From JAZKIX01 sp040384645 (GTDB taxonomy: Bacteria; Pseudomonadota; Gammaproteobacteria; Burkholderiales; Burkholderiaceae_D): a stretch of DNA of 33,504 nucleotides. The stretch covers positions 1-33,504 of the forward strand of contig JAZKIX010000100.1 in NCBI GenBank assembly GCA_040384645.1, read 5' to 3'. Each line of letters opens with the position of its first letter. Within the stretch, counting starts at the first letter, position 1. Below are positions 7,220-15,779 of this stretch, piece by piece. A program made the translations under genes and the position numbers. The notes beneath the pieces are model-generated. The model was not told where the DNA came from, made no database searches, and saw only the letters and a list, made by a program, of their open reading frames with translations.

Positions 7220-8740
7220 GTGCGCAAGCTTACTGGTCCAGCCGTACTCGCAGTCAGCCTCTTGCTGGGTCTGTATCTGATTTTCTTGCTATTTACGACA
7301 GGGCAAACCTTATTGGCAGGTGTGTTTCTCGGCACACTTGGGCTGGCGATTTTTATCTATACATCTGAACGCGCTCTGCCCTACCGTTATCTGTTTCCTG
7401 GTATTGCGGCAGTAGTCGTGTTCGTGATTTTTCCGTTGGCGTATACGATTTCCATCGGTTTTACCAATTACAGTTCGAAAAACTTACTGACATTCGAACG
7501 TGCCACCAAAAATTTGCTCGACGAAACTAGTCTGAACGAGGAAGGGGCTTTTGCCATGTCCTTGCATGCGGACGGCAAGGCTTTTCTCATCAAACTTGAA
7601 GCAGATAGCGATGCAGTTGGCAAAGAAATGTATATCAGCGAACCGCTTGCCTTATTGCAAGCAGAACCCATCAAGGTCGAAGTCAAGCAGTTGACAGAAG
7701 ATCAAAAGCCTTTGGTCGAAACTCCACTAGGCCTAAAAGATTTGATTGCTCAGCAAAAAAAATTAAAAGAACTCACGGTCGTCTTGCCAAATAAAATCGA
7801 ATTACGCATGGTTAGCCTGCGCGCATTTGCGCCGGTGGCACGGATTTACACCGCCCAGCCCGATGGCAATTTAAAGAAAGTAGCAACTGGTGAAATCATC
7901 AAACCCAATTTCAAAAATGGTTTCTACGAAACGCCCGATGGTGCCAAGTTAGAACCGGGTTTTAAGGTCAACATCGGCTTGGGTAATTTTGTACGTGTGT
8001 TTACCGACAAAGCAATTCGTGGTCCATTCTTGCGCATATTTTTGTGGACGATTGCCTTCGCCACCATCACTGTGTTCACCACAACTGGGTTGGGCATGGT
8101 GTTAGCCGTGCTACTGAGCTGGGATGCGCTGCGTTTTCGCGGCGTGTATCGCACACTTTTGTTTCTGTCTTATGCAGTGCCGGGCTTTATCTCGATTCTG
8201 GTTTTCAAAGGATTGTTCAACCAGAATTTTGGAGAAATCAATTTGCTGCTGAACGCACTATTCGGTATTCGCCCCTCTTGGTTTTCCGATACCGGGCTTG
8301 CCCGTACCATGTTGTTGATCGTCAATACTTGGCTAGGCTACCCTTATATGATGGTGTTGTGCATGGGATTGATAAAAGCGATCCCGTCCGATCTGTACGA
8401 GGCCTCCGCACTGGCGGGCGCAGGCCCACTTACCAATTTTTTCAAAATTACGCTCCCATTAATCATCAAACCGCTGATGCCGCTGATGGTGGCCAGTCTG
8501 GCATTCAACTTCAATAATTTCGTGCTGGTCAGCCTGTTGACCGGTGGCTTGCCTGACTATATGGATACCAGCCTGCCTGCCGGAACAACAGATCTATTGG
8601 TGTCATACACGATGCGCATTGCGTTCCAGGATTCTGGCCAGAATTTCGGCCTTGGCGCAGCGATCTCGACCCTGATTTTTATCCTGGTCGGCATCATCTC
8701 GATTGTGAATATGCGTCTGACGCGCCTCAACAAAAACTAA
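7220..8740 (+). CDS. malF: Maltose/maltodextrin ABC transporter permease MalF
   Basis: A 506-residue inner-membrane subunit of the maltodextrin importer. Two or three N-terminal hydrophobic segments (residues 1-90) are followed by a large periplasmic region (about 90-265, charged, few hydrophobic runs), matching the P2 domain that sets E. coli-type MalF (514 residues) apart from shorter sugar permeases. The remaining membrane segments carry the coupling EAA loop, EASALAGAGPLTNFFKITLPLI, which contacts MalK. The start is a GTG preceded by AGGA about 10 bases upstream. malG starts 14 bases after the stop. The P2 domain implies direct contact with MalE as in enterics. Confidence 0.94.
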   Translation: MRKLTGPAVLAVSLLLGLYLIFLLFTTGQTLLAGVFLGTLGLAIFIYTSERALPYRYLFPGIAAVVVFVIFPLAYTISIGFTNYSSKNLLTFERATKNLLDETSLNEEGAFAMSLHADGKAFLIKLEADSDAVGKEMYISEPLALLQAEPIKVEVKQLTEDQKPLVETPLGLKDLIAQQKKLKELTVVLPNKIELRMVSLRAFAPVARIYTAQPDGNLKKVATGEIIKPNFKNGFYETPDGAKLEPGFKVNIGLGNFVRVFTDKAIRGPFLRIFLWTIAFATITVFTTTGLGMVLAVLLSWDALRFRGVYRTLLFLSYAVPGFISILVFKGLFNQNFGEINLLLNALFGIRPSWFSDTGLARTMLLIVNTWLGYPYMMVLCMGLIKAIPSDLYEASALAGAGPLTNFFKITLPLIIKPLMPLMVASLAFNFNNFVLVSLLTGGLPDYMDTSLPAGTTDLLVSYTMRIAFQDSGQNFGLGAAISTLIFILVGIISIVNMRLTRLNKN

Positions 8741-8753
8741 ACCGGAGAGAATT

Positions 8754-9644
8754 ATGGCTATCGTTGTTGACAGATCAAACCGCTGGCGCATCCTGGCTGC
8801 ACATGTCGCCATCATTTGCCTGATTGCGCTGGTGCTGTTTCCATTTTTAGTGATTTTATCGATCTCACTGCGCCCCGGCAATTTTGCTGTCGGTAGTTTG
8901 ATCCCAAAGGAAATCACGCTCGATCATTGGCGCCTTGCTCTAGGGTTATCATTTCAAGGCCCCAATGGCAATCTGGTTGCACCTGATTTCCCGGTGCTGC
9001 GTTGGCTATGGAATTCAATCAAGGTCGCCACGATCACCGCCTGCGTATCACTCTTGCTGGCGACCACTTGCGCGTATGCATTTGCCCGCATGAAGTTTCG
9101 CTTTAAATCACAGGCATTGGCGACATTGATGTTGTTGCAGATGTTTCCAGCTGTATTGGCGACCATTGCTTTTTACAGCATTTTCAATTTAATTGGCAGT
9201 TATGTTCCTTGGCTTGGAATCGAAAGTCATGGCGGGCTAGTACTGGCATATACCGGCGGCATCGCGATCCATATCTGGACCATCAAAGGGTACTACGACA
9301 CGATTCCAGTCGAGATCGAAGAAGCTGCCAAAGTTGACGGCGCCACACCGTGGCAAGCGTTTGTGCATGTACTGATGCCGATGGCCTTGCCCATTTTGAT
9401 GGTGGTATTTTTACTGGCCTTCATCGGTGCCATGAACGAATACCCTATCGCGTCGATCCTGTTGCGCGAGCAAAATAATATGACCTTGGCAATTGGGATG
9501 AAACTATTTTTGTATGAACAAAAATATCTCTGGGGCGATTTTGCAGCGGCGGCAATTCTGTCCGGCCTGCCAATCACCGCTGTGTTTCTATTATCCCAGC
9601 GCTGGATGATTTCCGGCCTTACTTCTGGTGGCGTGAAAGGTTAA
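8754..9644 (+). CDS. malG: Maltose/maltodextrin ABC transporter permease MalG
   Basis: A 296-residue second permease subunit, the size of E. coli MalG. It has about six hydrophobic segments, the first at residues 13-37 (HVAIICLIALVLFPFLVIL), and the EAA coupling loop EEAAKVDGATPWQAFVHVLMPMALPIL. The C-terminus ends in WMISGLTSGGVKG, the form of MalG tail that reaches into the transport path in the E. coli complex. A GGAGAG ribosome binding site precedes the ATG. Only two bases separate its stop from the amylase start, so the genes are coupled. Confidence 0.94.
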   Translation: MAIVVDRSNRWRILAAHVAIICLIALVLFPFLVILSISLRPGNFAVGSLIPKEITLDHWRLALGLSFQGPNGNLVAPDFPVLRWLWNSIKVATITACVSLLLATTCAYAFARMKFRFKSQALATLMLLQMFPAVLATIAFYSIFNLIGSYVPWLGIESHGGLVLAYTGGIAIHIWTIKGYYDTIPVEIEEAAKVDGATPWQAFVHVLMPMALPILMVVFLLAFIGAMNEYPIASILLREQNNMTLAIGMKLFLYEQKYLWGDFAAAAILSGLPITAVFLLSQRWMISGLTSGGVKG

Positions 9645-9646
9645 AC

Positions 9647-11368
9647 ATGCATCCAGTCCGTCCGATATTGTCATTACTGCTGGCAGTTTGCTCAGTCCAA
9701 AATCTGTATGCAGAAGAAACCGGTAGCAAGAGTTCGTCTGCAATAGACGTACTCAAGCCTGATGCTAGTGCTGGTATCTCTACTATCACAACATCCTTTG
9801 CTGACAATCCGATTGTGTATTTTGCGATTACTGATCGCTTCCTCAATGGCAACAAGACCAACGATCACGCTTATGGCCGTAGTTCTGACGGGGTCGATGA
9901 TATAGGTTCGTTTCACGGGGGCGATTTAGCTGGCCTGACGCAAAAACTGCGTGCCGGCTATTTCAAATCGCTTGGTGTTAACGCGCTTTGGATTACCGCC
10001 CCGTATGAGCAAATTCACGGTTGGGTAGTGGGTGGTGCAAAAACTTTCAAACATTACGCTTACCACGGCTATTGGGCGCTCGACTACACCACGCTAGACG
10101 CCAATATGGGAACAGCCGACGAACTGCACGAGATGATCGATACCGCCCACGCCCAAGGCATACGCGTGCTGTTTGATGTCGTCATGAACCACCCCGGCTA
10201 CGCAGATATCAAAACCATTTCTGATTTACACATCCCCATTCTGTGGAAAGGCTATGAAGCCGCCACTCTGCGCGACTATCACAGCTTTATTGACTACAAC
10301 AATTTTGAATTTAAGCAATGGTGGGGCAAGGATTGGGTGCGCGCCGGTTTGCCCGGCTATACCGAAGGTGGACGTGATGACACCACCATGTCGCTGGCGT
10401 ATTTACCCGATTTCAAAACTGAAAATTCAAAAGCTGTCGAGCTGCCGCAATTTCTTAAAAACAAGACCGACAGCAAGGCTCGTCCGCTGCCCGACACGCC
10501 AGTTCGTGGCTATCTGGTCAAATGGCTCAGCGACTGGGTGCGCGAATATGGTGTCGATGGCTTCCGTTGCGACACTGTCAAACATGTCGAATCCGATAGC
10601 TGGCTCGCACTTAAAAGCGCTGCGAACAGTGCGTTGGCTGAGTGGAAAAGTAAAAATCCAAGCAAAAAAATCGACGATGCACCTTTCTGGATGACCGGCG
10701 AAGTCTGGGGTCACGGTCCCGACCGCAGCAACTGGTTTAATGCCGGTTTCGATTCAATGATCAATTTCGATTTCCAGTCGCATGCCACCGCAGATTGGAA
10801 ATCACTGGATACGCTCTACAGCAGCTACGCCAATGCGCTAGCCAAGCCACCCGCGTTCGATCTGTTATCTTATATTTCATCACATGACACTACCCTGCAC
10901 CCGCGTGGCAATCTGCGCCACGGTATGACCGCACTATTGCTGGCGCCAGGTGGCATTCAGATTTTTTACGGCGATGAAAGCGCTCGCCCTGCCGGGAAGT
11001 CACCCGAAGGCGACCCGCAACAAGCCACCCGTTCAGACATGAATTGGGATAAGTCCGATGCTGCACTACTGACACACGCACAAAAGCTCGGTAAATTCCG
11101 TGCCGCCCACATCGCACTTGCCCGCGGCAAACACACTCGCCTTAGCGAACAGCCCTATACATTTTCTCGTATCGATGACCTACATGGCGACCGCGTCATG
11201 GTTGCGCCAGATATCCAAGGCGAGGTAACGCTGTCAGTAAATGGCGTTTTCCAGGATGGCCAGAATATTCGCGATGCCAATACTGGACGTATGGCGGTCG
11301 TTGCCGACGGCAAGCTGAAGTTGATGGCGGAGGGAATATTGCTGTTGGAACTGATACCAGGTAAATAG
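9647..11368 (+). CDS. malS: Exported alpha-amylase, MalS-like GH13
   Basis: A 573-residue GH13 enzyme with an N-terminal signal peptide (hydrophobic residues 6-17, likely cleavage after LYA near 22), so it acts in the periplasm or outside. It should cut alpha-1,4 glucans and longer maltodextrins into pieces that MalE can bind. Seen are FDVVMNH (region I), nucleophile D309 in GFRCDTVKH, acid/base E352 in GEVWGHG and D414 in SSHDT. KHYAYHGYWALDYTTLDANMG is diagnostic for MalS. E. coli MalS (676 residues) is about 100 residues longer at the N-terminus; this protein goes almost directly into the catalytic barrel. The start follows the malG stop by two bases, marking it as the last gene of the mal group. 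Confidence 0.88.
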   Translation: MHPVRPILSLLLAVCSVQNLYAEETGSKSSSAIDVLKPDASAGISTITTSFADNPIVYFAITDRFLNGNKTNDHAYGRSSDGVDDIGSFHGGDLAGLTQKLRAGYFKSLGVNALWITAPYEQIHGWVVGGAKTFKHYAYHGYWALDYTTLDANMGTADELHEMIDTAHAQGIRVLFDVVMNHPGYADIKTISDLHIPILWKGYEAATLRDYHSFIDYNNFEFKQWWGKDWVRAGLPGYTEGGRDDTTMSLAYLPDFKTENSKAVELPQFLKNKTDSKARPLPDTPVRGYLVKWLSDWVREYGVDGFRCDTVKHVESDSWLALKSAANSALAEWKSKNPSKKIDDAPFWMTGEVWGHGPDRSNWFNAGFDSMINFDFQSHATADWKSLDTLYSSYANALAKPPAFDLLSYISSHDTTLHPRGNLRHGMTALLLAPGGIQIFYGDESARPAGKSPEGDPQQATRSDMNWDKSDAALLTHAQKLGKFRAAHIALARGKHTRLSEQPYTFSRIDDLHGDRVMVAPDIQGEVTLSVNGVFQDGQNIRDANTGRMAVVADGKLKLMAEGILLLELIPGK

Positions 11369-11586
11369 CCGCGTTTATCTAGTCCAACACAATTTTCTTG
11401 ATACGATTTCTTCAATCCGCATGATTTCCTCAATGCAATAATTAATATCAAACAGATTTATTCTTTGAGGCATCAACTTTCCCCAATAGCGCATTCACTT
11501 AAATGCATAAAAATGCTTGTCTTGACCGAACCATTGATCGCTCAGTATATTGCTCGCTCTATTAATTTAATTGAGCCCTCAAGCCA

Positions 11587-12579
11587 ATGACTAGCCACAC
11601 AATACCGGTCGATATAGTCATTACTTGGGTCGATGGCAGCGATCCGGCCTGGCGCAAAAAGAAAAATCACTATCGCGCAGATACAAGCAAAACACTCGCT
11701 ACATCCGACGTGGAAGGACGTTATCGCGACAATGGTGAATTACGTTACTTATTGCGTTCAATCGCCCGATATTGGACTTTACAGGGACAAATTTATTTGG
11801 TGACGGATCAACAGGTACCCGACTTCATCGCCAGCCATCCCCGACTGCATATTGTCGATCACCAAGACATCATGCCGGATGCAAATTTGCCTGTTTTTTC
11901 GTCTCGTGCCATCGAAGCCAACCTTCACCGGATCCCAGGAATCGCTGAACATTTTGTCGCCTTCAATGACGATCTTTTCTTAACTCGCTCAGTTGGATAT
12001 GAAGATTTTTTTGGCACGCTGGGCGCTGTGATATATCTGACCGATGAGTTAATGCCTGAACAAATCAGCATACAGAATTTCTCCGGCCCCAATGATGCTT
12101 TACAGGCAAGTCATTGGGTCGCTGAGCGCTATGGCAAACCCTATTTGAACCATGTCGCTGAACATGCACCGAAGGGAATTCGCACTTCATGGATGCGGGA
12201 ATTGGAAGCCCAAGACCCAACCATTTTCACTACTACGAGTCAGGAACGCTTCCGCGAAGTAGGCGGCCAAAGTATTCTTGCCAATCTTTATGGTCACTGG
12301 TGCCTCGCGATAGGACGGGCGACGATACGCAAGAACCAATGTGTGTATCTGTTATCCGACCAGATCGAATCGAGCGTTCAGCCAGCAACTCTCGCACAAT
12401 CAATGGCAGACAAACTGTGTCTGTGTATCAATGACACGACCGGTAATCGTGCAGAGGCAGAAATTGCCTTGATGCGTATGAAGTTGAAATTGCTTTTGGA
12501 TACGCTGTATCCAGATTCCTGCCAATTTGAAAAACTCTTTCATCAAATTTTAAAAAATTCTTGTACGTCTACTCAATAG
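11587..12579 (+). CDS. Stealth-family sugar-phosphate transferase
   Basis: A 330-residue protein with the hallmarks of the Stealth family, which transfers sugar-1-phosphates when making phosphodiester-linked surface polysaccharides and is related to the GlcNAc-1-phosphotransferase of animals. CR1 is IVITWVDGSDPAW (10-22); CR2 begins RDNGELRYLLRSIARYW (47-63) and includes IYLVTDQQVPDF and FVAFNDDLFLTR (123-134); the later H-rich segment HVAEHAPKGIRTS and YGHWCLAIG fit CR3/CR4. It has no signal peptide or membrane segment. It stands alone here, 218 bases after malS and with no capsule genes nearby, so its polymer is unknown. The start is the first ATG of the frame; the Shine-Dalgarno is weak. 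Confidence 0.88.
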   Translation: MTSHTIPVDIVITWVDGSDPAWRKKKNHYRADTSKTLATSDVEGRYRDNGELRYLLRSIARYWTLQGQIYLVTDQQVPDFIASHPRLHIVDHQDIMPDANLPVFSSRAIEANLHRIPGIAEHFVAFNDDLFLTRSVGYEDFFGTLGAVIYLTDELMPEQISIQNFSGPNDALQASHWVAERYGKPYLNHVAEHAPKGIRTSWMRELEAQDPTIFTTTSQERFREVGGQSILANLYGHWCLAIGRATIRKNQCVYLLSDQIESSVQPATLAQSMADKLCLCINDTTGNRAEAEIALMRMKLKLLLDTLYPDSCQFEKLFHQILKNSCTSTQ

Positions 12580-12586
12580 AAGAAAA

Positions 12587-12614
12587 CTGCCATTACGTCT
12601 GTGGTGGCTATAAT
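12587..12614 (+). promoter_or_regulatory. Possible sigma70 promoter before the HerA-like gene
   Basis: A perfect TATAAT at 12609-12614 follows CTGCCA (4 of 6 to the -35 consensus) at 12587-12592 with a 16-base spacer. It lies just after the Stealth gene and 140 bases before the ATPase start. A duplicated ATGTTTGAA follows it (12613-12633). Confidence 0.35.
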
Positions 12615-12753
12615 GTTTGAAGTGATGTTTGAAATGTCCTGCAAAGATTCAACAAAGTAAGTCAAAAAAATCTTCACGGAAGCATTGCCAATCTGCTCGG
12701 TTCAAACGCCATTGCTGTTACAGCGATTCCTAATCCTAAGCTGACTTTATCCC

Positions 12754-14245
12754 ATGCCAAATTCTTTACCTATTGCAATCAATATCGGAACAAAGCCATT
12801 TTCAATTTTGGAAATGTTGCCGAACTTGGTCAACCGTCATGGTTGCATCACCGGAGCAACCGGTACCGGTAAAACGGTGACCTTGCAAGTGATGGCGCAG
12901 GCACTTTCCTTCATAGGGGTGCCGGTCTTTATGGCCGACGTAAAAGGTGATTTATCGGGATTGGCTAAAGCGGGCGCGATGTCAGACAAGATGCAACAAC
13001 GCTTAAAAACATTGGAACTGAAAGAACCCGCTTGGGCTGCTTGTCCTGTTACGTTTTGGGATGTCTTTGGCGAACAAGGACATCCTGTCCGGGCAACGAT
13101 TTCCGATCTTGGTCCACTGATGCTGGCACGCATGCTGCATTTGAACGATACCCAGGAAGGCGTGCTGCAATTGGTATTTAAAATCGCGGATGACAACGGC
13201 TTACTATTATTGGATACCAAGGATTTGCGCGCCATGTTGCAAGACGTTGGCGACCATGCAAGCAATTATCAAACCGAATACGGCAACATATCCGCCGCCA
13301 GCATTGGTGCGATTCAGCGCGGCTTGATCGGTATCGAGGAACAAGGCGGCGACCAATTTTTTGGCGAACCGATGTTGAATATTGACGACATGCTACAAAC
13401 CGATGCGTCGGGTAGAGGCGTGATCAATATCCTTGCCGCTGACAAGTTGATGAATGCACCACGTTTGTATTCCACTTTTTTGTTATGGCTGTTGTCGGAG
13501 CTCTATGAACATTTACCTGAAGTGGGCGATCTGGACAAACCCAAACTGGTGTTTTTCTTCGACGAAGCGCATTTGTTATTCGACGAGGCACCCAAACCAC
13601 TATTGCAAAAAATTGAGCAAGTGGTGCGACTGATCCGGTCCAAAGGCGTTGGCGTCTTTTTCGTCACGCAGAATCCGCTTGATATCCCTGACACGGTGTT
13701 GGGACAGCTAGGTAATCGAGTGCAACATGCTCTACGTGCCNNNNNNNNNNGCGGCGGACACTTTCCGGCCCAATCCTGCCTTGGATACGGCACAAGTGAT
13801 TACCGAGTTGGGTGTGGGTGAAGCGCTCGTATCTTTTTTAGATGAAAAAGGCCGGCCAAATGTCGTTGCACGTGCCTTCATTTGTCCTCCGTCTTCGCAA
13901 ATCGGGCCGCTGTCGGAAGCGGAGCGTAAGGGCATCATTACGCACTCTATTGTGGCCGGGATTTATGAAAAAACCGTGGATCGCGAGTCTGCTTATGAAA
14001 ATATTAAAGGGCGGATTGCTGCACTACCGGAAGCAACGCTGAGGCAAACGATGCCGAATACTCAAACCACTACGGCGTCCGCTTCCGGAGGTATTGGCGC
14101 CATATTGGGCGGTTTATTTGGCAGTGGTGGCAGTCGCCGTGAATCAGCTGCCCAAGCGATGTTTAAATCGGCGGCGCGCAGTATCGGCTCTCATGTAGGA
14201 AGGGAAATTATTCGAGGAATACTAGGGTCGATATTGAAAAAATAA
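12754..14245 (+). CDS. HerA-like ATPase of the DUF853 (YjgR) family, interrupted by an assembly gap
   Basis: Residues 1-329 (to 13740) contain Walker A GATGTGKT (34-41), FMADVKGDLSGLAKAG, and the Walker B region LVFFFDEAHLLFDEAPKPLL, followed by SKGVGVFFVTQNPLDIPDTVLGQLGNRVQHALRA. After ten Ns the protein resumes in a different frame at 13751 with AADTFRPNPALDTAQVITELGVGEALVSFLDEKG and ends at 14245 with a Gly/Ser-rich linker and a basic C-terminal helix. Family members have roughly a dozen residues between HALRA and AA(E/D)TFRPNP, so the gap stands for about 36 bases and the apparent frameshift is artificial. These are FtsK/HerA-superfamily ATPases of unclear function, possibly DNA translocases. 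No partner nuclease (NurA) gene is near. Confidence 0.88.
13741..13750. other. Assembly gap (10 N) inside the HerA-like gene
   Basis: Both flanks encode adjoining parts of the same protein but in different frames if exactly ten bases are assumed. Upstream the codon boundary falls at 13740 and downstream at 13751, so the true missing length must be a multiple of three. Confidence 0.97.
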
Positions 14246-14276
14246 AATTACTTTTAGTGATTATTTCATTTGCAAA

Positions 14277-15005
14277 TTAGGGTTTGAACGGTGCGATACC
14301 AATCACCGCAGCCGTCTTTGCATCAATCATCACAACAAATTCCGATGCACTAATTTTTATAGACTGAAATTTCGCTGTTTGATCATTATATTTGCGACTT
14401 GCCAACCAATCGTTGATCTCAACAGTTTTTGTTGGATTGATTTTTTTAAGTACATCAATCGATTTTGCACGCTGAAGTATTTCTGCGCTCATTGATGCAT
14501 AAGGAATGTGCAGTTGCGGAAAGTGACCACGCCCACCACCTATTGAAGCTACGTCATGCACCGCGTCGATATCATAGCGTTCGGTCGGCGCTTGGGTACC
14601 GACCCAAAGCGGCCCCCACCAAGGTAATTTTGTTTTAGACTTAGCTAAATTTGCATCCGTCACTTCCGTCGCCTGTACTACTTGGAATTTGTCACCGAGT
14701 GCCGCCACATAAGCTGGGCGCGCTTCTAGAAGAGTAGAAACTCCATACAACAATGCAAATATTTGTAATCCTGCAATTACAGCAAGATCTAATTTCAATG
14801 ATCTTTTACCTGTCCTAAACACTACCAAAGTAAGCAATGGGCCAAGCACGACATCTATTCCAACCACCAGCAAAAATATCTCATGTCCACCAATCGCCAT
14901 CAGCATAGGTGCTGGATACCACATAAACCAGCACAGAACTAACAACAAAAGACCAATGAGTAGACTAATTAAGAAATGAACGCCACTGGCACGAAATCGG
15001 GTCAT
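14277..15005 (-). CDS. tfpZ: TfpX/TfpZ-type type IV pilin accessory protein
   Basis: A 242-residue membrane protein directly downstream of pilA on the same strand. It has about three hydrophobic segments near the N-terminus (around 10-30, 38-60 and 72-90: LISLLIGLLLLVLCWFMWYPAP, GIDVVLGPLLTLVVF, LAVIAGLQIFALLYG) and a soluble C-terminal part of about 150 residues. The core GIDVVLGPLLTLVVF and FALLYGVSTLLEARPAYVA match TfpZ-like accessory proteins, which are encoded beside pilins and affect their stability or surface assembly. The palindromic terminator between pilA and this gene suggests that it gets only read-through transcription or has its own promoter. The family call rests on motifs and context. 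Confidence 0.8.
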   Translation of the reverse strand: MTRFRASGVHFLISLLIGLLLLVLCWFMWYPAPMLMAIGGHEIFLLVVGIDVVLGPLLTLVVFRTGKRSLKLDLAVIAGLQIFALLYGVSTLLEARPAYVAALGDKFQVVQATEVTDANLAKSKTKLPWWGPLWVGTQAPTERYDIDAVHDVASIGGGRGHFPQLHIPYASMSAEILQRAKSIDVLKKINPTKTVEINDWLASRKYNDQTAKFQSIKISASEFVVMIDAKTAAVIGIAPFKP

Positions 15006-15047
15006 AGCACAATATGAAATAATTTAAGGAATTGTACAAATCAAACT

Positions 15048-15073
15048 AAACAACCCGCCTAGGCGGGTTGTTT
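15048..15073 (-). terminator. Palindromic terminator after pilA
   Basis: A perfect 26-bp palindrome with arms AAACAACCCGCCT and AGGCGGGTTGTTT, 22 bases after the pilA stop. On the minus strand it is followed by a T-rich tract (GTTTAGTTTGATTTG). It probably ends most pilA transcripts before tfpZ. Confidence 0.8.
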
Positions 15074-15094
15074 AACTGAAACCAATTAACAATA

Positions 15095-15583
15095 TTATGG
15101 GCAATCGCCTTGACCTGATTTCATACCGCGCGCTGCATCAGCACACATTGTCCCTGTATTCACAAAGCGCAGAACTGAATCACCAACAGCAACTGGCTGA
15201 GGTGTAATTACAGCAGTCATATTCACTCCTGCATTAGTTGTTGCACCAGTTGAGCCTGCTGTAATTACCCCACCAGCTCCAACTGCAGGAGCAGCCAGTA
15301 GGTTTCTTGTGGGAACAAAAGCTGCTACGGAAGGAATACCGTTAACACCCACGGTATCGCAATTTCCCGCAATAACTCCTGCAAAATCTTGTGCACATAC
15401 AGCTATAGCTGTACGGAAAGCAGCCAATTCAGCAATTGCACCTGAAGCACGAGCACGAGATGTATAGTTAGAATATTGCGGTAACGCAATCGCCGCCAAA
15501 ATACCGATAATCGCAACCACGATCATCAATTCAATCAAAGTAAAGCCGCGTTGTGCACGTTGGATCAATTTTAAGGATTTCAT
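15095..15583 (-). CDS. pilA: Type IV major pilin
   Basis: A 162-residue prepilin. The leader MKSLKLIQRAQRG is cut by PilD between G13 and F14; the mature protein starts FTLIELMIVVAIIGILAAIALPQY with the conserved Glu at mature position 5 (E18 here). Cys63/Cys75 and Cys147/Cys161 can form two disulfides, the last being the C-terminal D-region loop that ends CP. The middle (100-130) is unusually rich in Gly, Ala and Thr, as in variable surface-exposed pilin regions. GGGAG precedes the ATG. It has a strong sigma54 promoter at 15636-15651, a terminator after the stop and the accessory gene tfpZ behind it. Roles expected are twitching, adhesion and DNA uptake. Confidence 0.95.
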   Translation of the reverse strand: MKSLKLIQRAQRGFTLIELMIVVAIIGILAAIALPQYSNYTSRARASGAIAELAAFRTAIAVCAQDFAGVIAGNCDTVGVNGIPSVAAFVPTRNLLAAPAVGAGGVITAGSTGATTNAGVNMTAVITPQPVAVGDSVLRFVNTGTMCADAARGMKSGQGDCP

Positions 15584-15635
15584 TTAGTGCTCCCAGTGAG
15601 GTCAATCAAGAATTTGTTTGTTACGCAGTAGTATC

Positions 15636-15651
15636 AGCAATCGGCGTGCCA
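15636..15651 (-). promoter_or_regulatory. sigma54 promoter of pilA
   Basis: On the minus strand the sequence reads TGGCACGCCGATTGCT, a full match to the sigma54 consensus TGGCACG-N4-TTGCW. It lies about 52 bases before the pilA ATG, giving a leader of roughly 40 bases. pilA genes are classically driven by sigma54 with PilR. Confidence 0.92.
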
Positions 15652-15690
15652 GCTTGCAACTCCTTGATTTTGGCTTGAATCGTTTTGTTT

Positions 15691-15768
15691 TTGTCTCAAT
15701 CCACTGGTATTTCTTGTCGGGCGATGACGTTTATTGTCACTGGGCGATGTTGTTGGTAAAAAATTGTC
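15691..15768. promoter_or_regulatory. Four TTGTC motifs, probable PilR enhancer
   Basis: TTGTC occurs at 15691-15695, 15714-15718, 15734-15738 and 15764-15768 (GACAA on the pilA strand), starting about 40 bases upstream of the sigma54 promoter. Spacings are 23, 20 and 30 bases. Known PilR sites are repeated TGTC-containing motifs at similar distances, so this is the likely PilR array. Confidence 0.6.
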
Positions 15769-15779
15769 TATCAACATGA

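Noticed and set aside
11369..11586. CAGTATATT near 11542 as a fourth copy of the 74-bp element
   Set aside because: Only one short block resembles the element; the ATACG and ATACCCC blocks are missing at the required distances.
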